A DNA stretch of 6,217 bases from Desulfuromusa sp. (GTDB lineage: Bacteria; Desulfobacterota; Desulfuromonadia; Desulfuromonadales; Geopsychrobacteraceae). The position numbers were made by a program, and so were the translations under genes. Shown here one piece after another: positions 5,911-6,217 of the stretch. The number at the start of each line of letters is the position of its first letter. The stretch's first letter is position 1. The notes under the pieces were generated by a model. It was not told the DNA's origin. It made no database searches and saw only the letters and a list, made by a program, of their open reading frames with translations. The DNA is taken from assembly GCA_021157505.1 (NCBI GenBank), contig JAGGWI010000041.1:1-6217 (forward strand). Reading direction: 5' to 3'.

Positions 5911-5951
5911 TTTTGCTGACACCATCCATTGAACTAATCAGGGGAAACTCT

Positions 5952-6217
5952 ATGGCTGAACAATATGATTTTGTCATTATCGGCAACAGTGCCGCTGGTT
6001 TACAGGCGCTCCGAACTTTACGCCGTCATGATCAACAGGTATCGATTGCACTCATTGATCGGGAGGATTGTCCCGCCTATTCACGGGTTCTGACCCCTTA
6101 TTATATCGGTGGTCATATTCTTCGTGAGGGTCTTGATATTGTTGATCACTCCTTTTATGAGGAGTTGGGGATTACCGCTATTTTTGGTCAATCGGTGATC
6201 TCAATTGATCCGGAGAA
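5952..6217 (+). CDS. aorC: FAD/NAD(P)-dependent oxidoreductase subunit (AorC-like), N-terminal fragment
   Basis: The first 88 codons of a flavoprotein, cut by the right edge. The N-terminus YDFVIIGNSAAGLQAL is a Rossmann FAD-binding strand-turn-helix with GNSAAG as the glycine-rich turn. An acidic residue ends the second strand (ALID, about 34-37), then YSRVLTPYYIGG (about 43-54) matches the pyridine nucleotide-disulfide oxidoreductase/NirB-like family. In the Aromatoleum-type AOR this subunit binds FAD and exchanges electrons with NAD(H). ATG 5952 has AGGGG about 8 bases upstream, a moderate ribosome binding site. A 239-base gap with hairpin repeats separates it from aorB, unlike the tightly overlapping aorA-aorB junction. 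The NAD-binding domain lies outside the window, so the AorC name rests on family and position. Confidence 0.85.
   Translation, partial: MAEQYDFVIIGNSAAGLQALRTLRRHDQQVSIALIDREDCPAYSRVLTPYYIGGHILREGLDIVDHSFYEELGITAIFGQSVISIDPE

Overview
The window reads as part of a chromosome from an anaerobic, tungsten/molybdenum-using bacterium. The best guess is a Desulfuromonadales/Geobacter-like member of the former Deltaproteobacteria. The reasons are a three-gene tungsten aldehyde:ferredoxin oxidoreductase (AOR) cluster of the Aor(A)(B)(C) type, the nearby pterin-cofactor genes, and TGTCCCC-cored hairpin repeats of a kind I associate with that group. The taxonomic call is inference only; there is no rRNA or other marker in the window.

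Layout. Positions 1-2112 are read on the minus strand, from right to left: a small type II toxin-antitoxin pair (BrnT-like toxin 1855-2112, CopG-like antitoxin 1554-1850), then a short moaE-like gene (1143-1523) overlapping moeA (1150 down to the left edge, C-terminus cut off). Further right, also on the minus strand, lies moaA (2231-3217), with a candidate terminator at its 3' end. A 195-base divergent region (3218-3412) separates moaA from the plus-strand operon: a 161-residue ferredoxin with four [4Fe-4S] motifs (aorA-like, 3413-3898), a 605-residue tungstopterin AOR subunit (aorB-like, 3895-5712) and, after a 239-base gap, the start of an FAD/NAD(P) oxidoreductase (aorC-like, from 5952, cut by the right edge).

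How the parts work together. MoaA starts pyranopterin synthesis, MoaE belongs to the sulfur-insertion step and MoeA to metal insertion. These steps make the metal-pterin that the divergent AOR needs. The AOR catalytic subunit passes electrons from aldehyde oxidation through its own cluster and the four-cluster ferredoxin to the FAD subunit, probably to or from NAD(H) and perhaps ferredoxin, as in the described Aromatoleum-type AOR. The low-G+C toxin-antitoxin pair sits between moaA and moaE and looks like a later insertion into a cofactor operon.

Features beyond the genes. The aorB-aorC gap holds two unusual structures: a 14-bp perfect inverted repeat (5728-5768), and a triply nested set of inverted repeats (14 bp, 14 bp and 6 bp; 5798-5910). 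They share a TGTCCCC core and look like REP/BIME-type elements inside an operon. The aor leader (about 3302-3412) has an extended -10 promoter, a long-armed hairpin, and an ACCTCC segment that can pair either within that hairpin or, exactly, with the GGAGGT ribosome binding site. The toxin-antitoxin promoter carries a palindrome suited to an autorepressor. I saw no tRNA, rRNA, CRISPR array or transposase gene.
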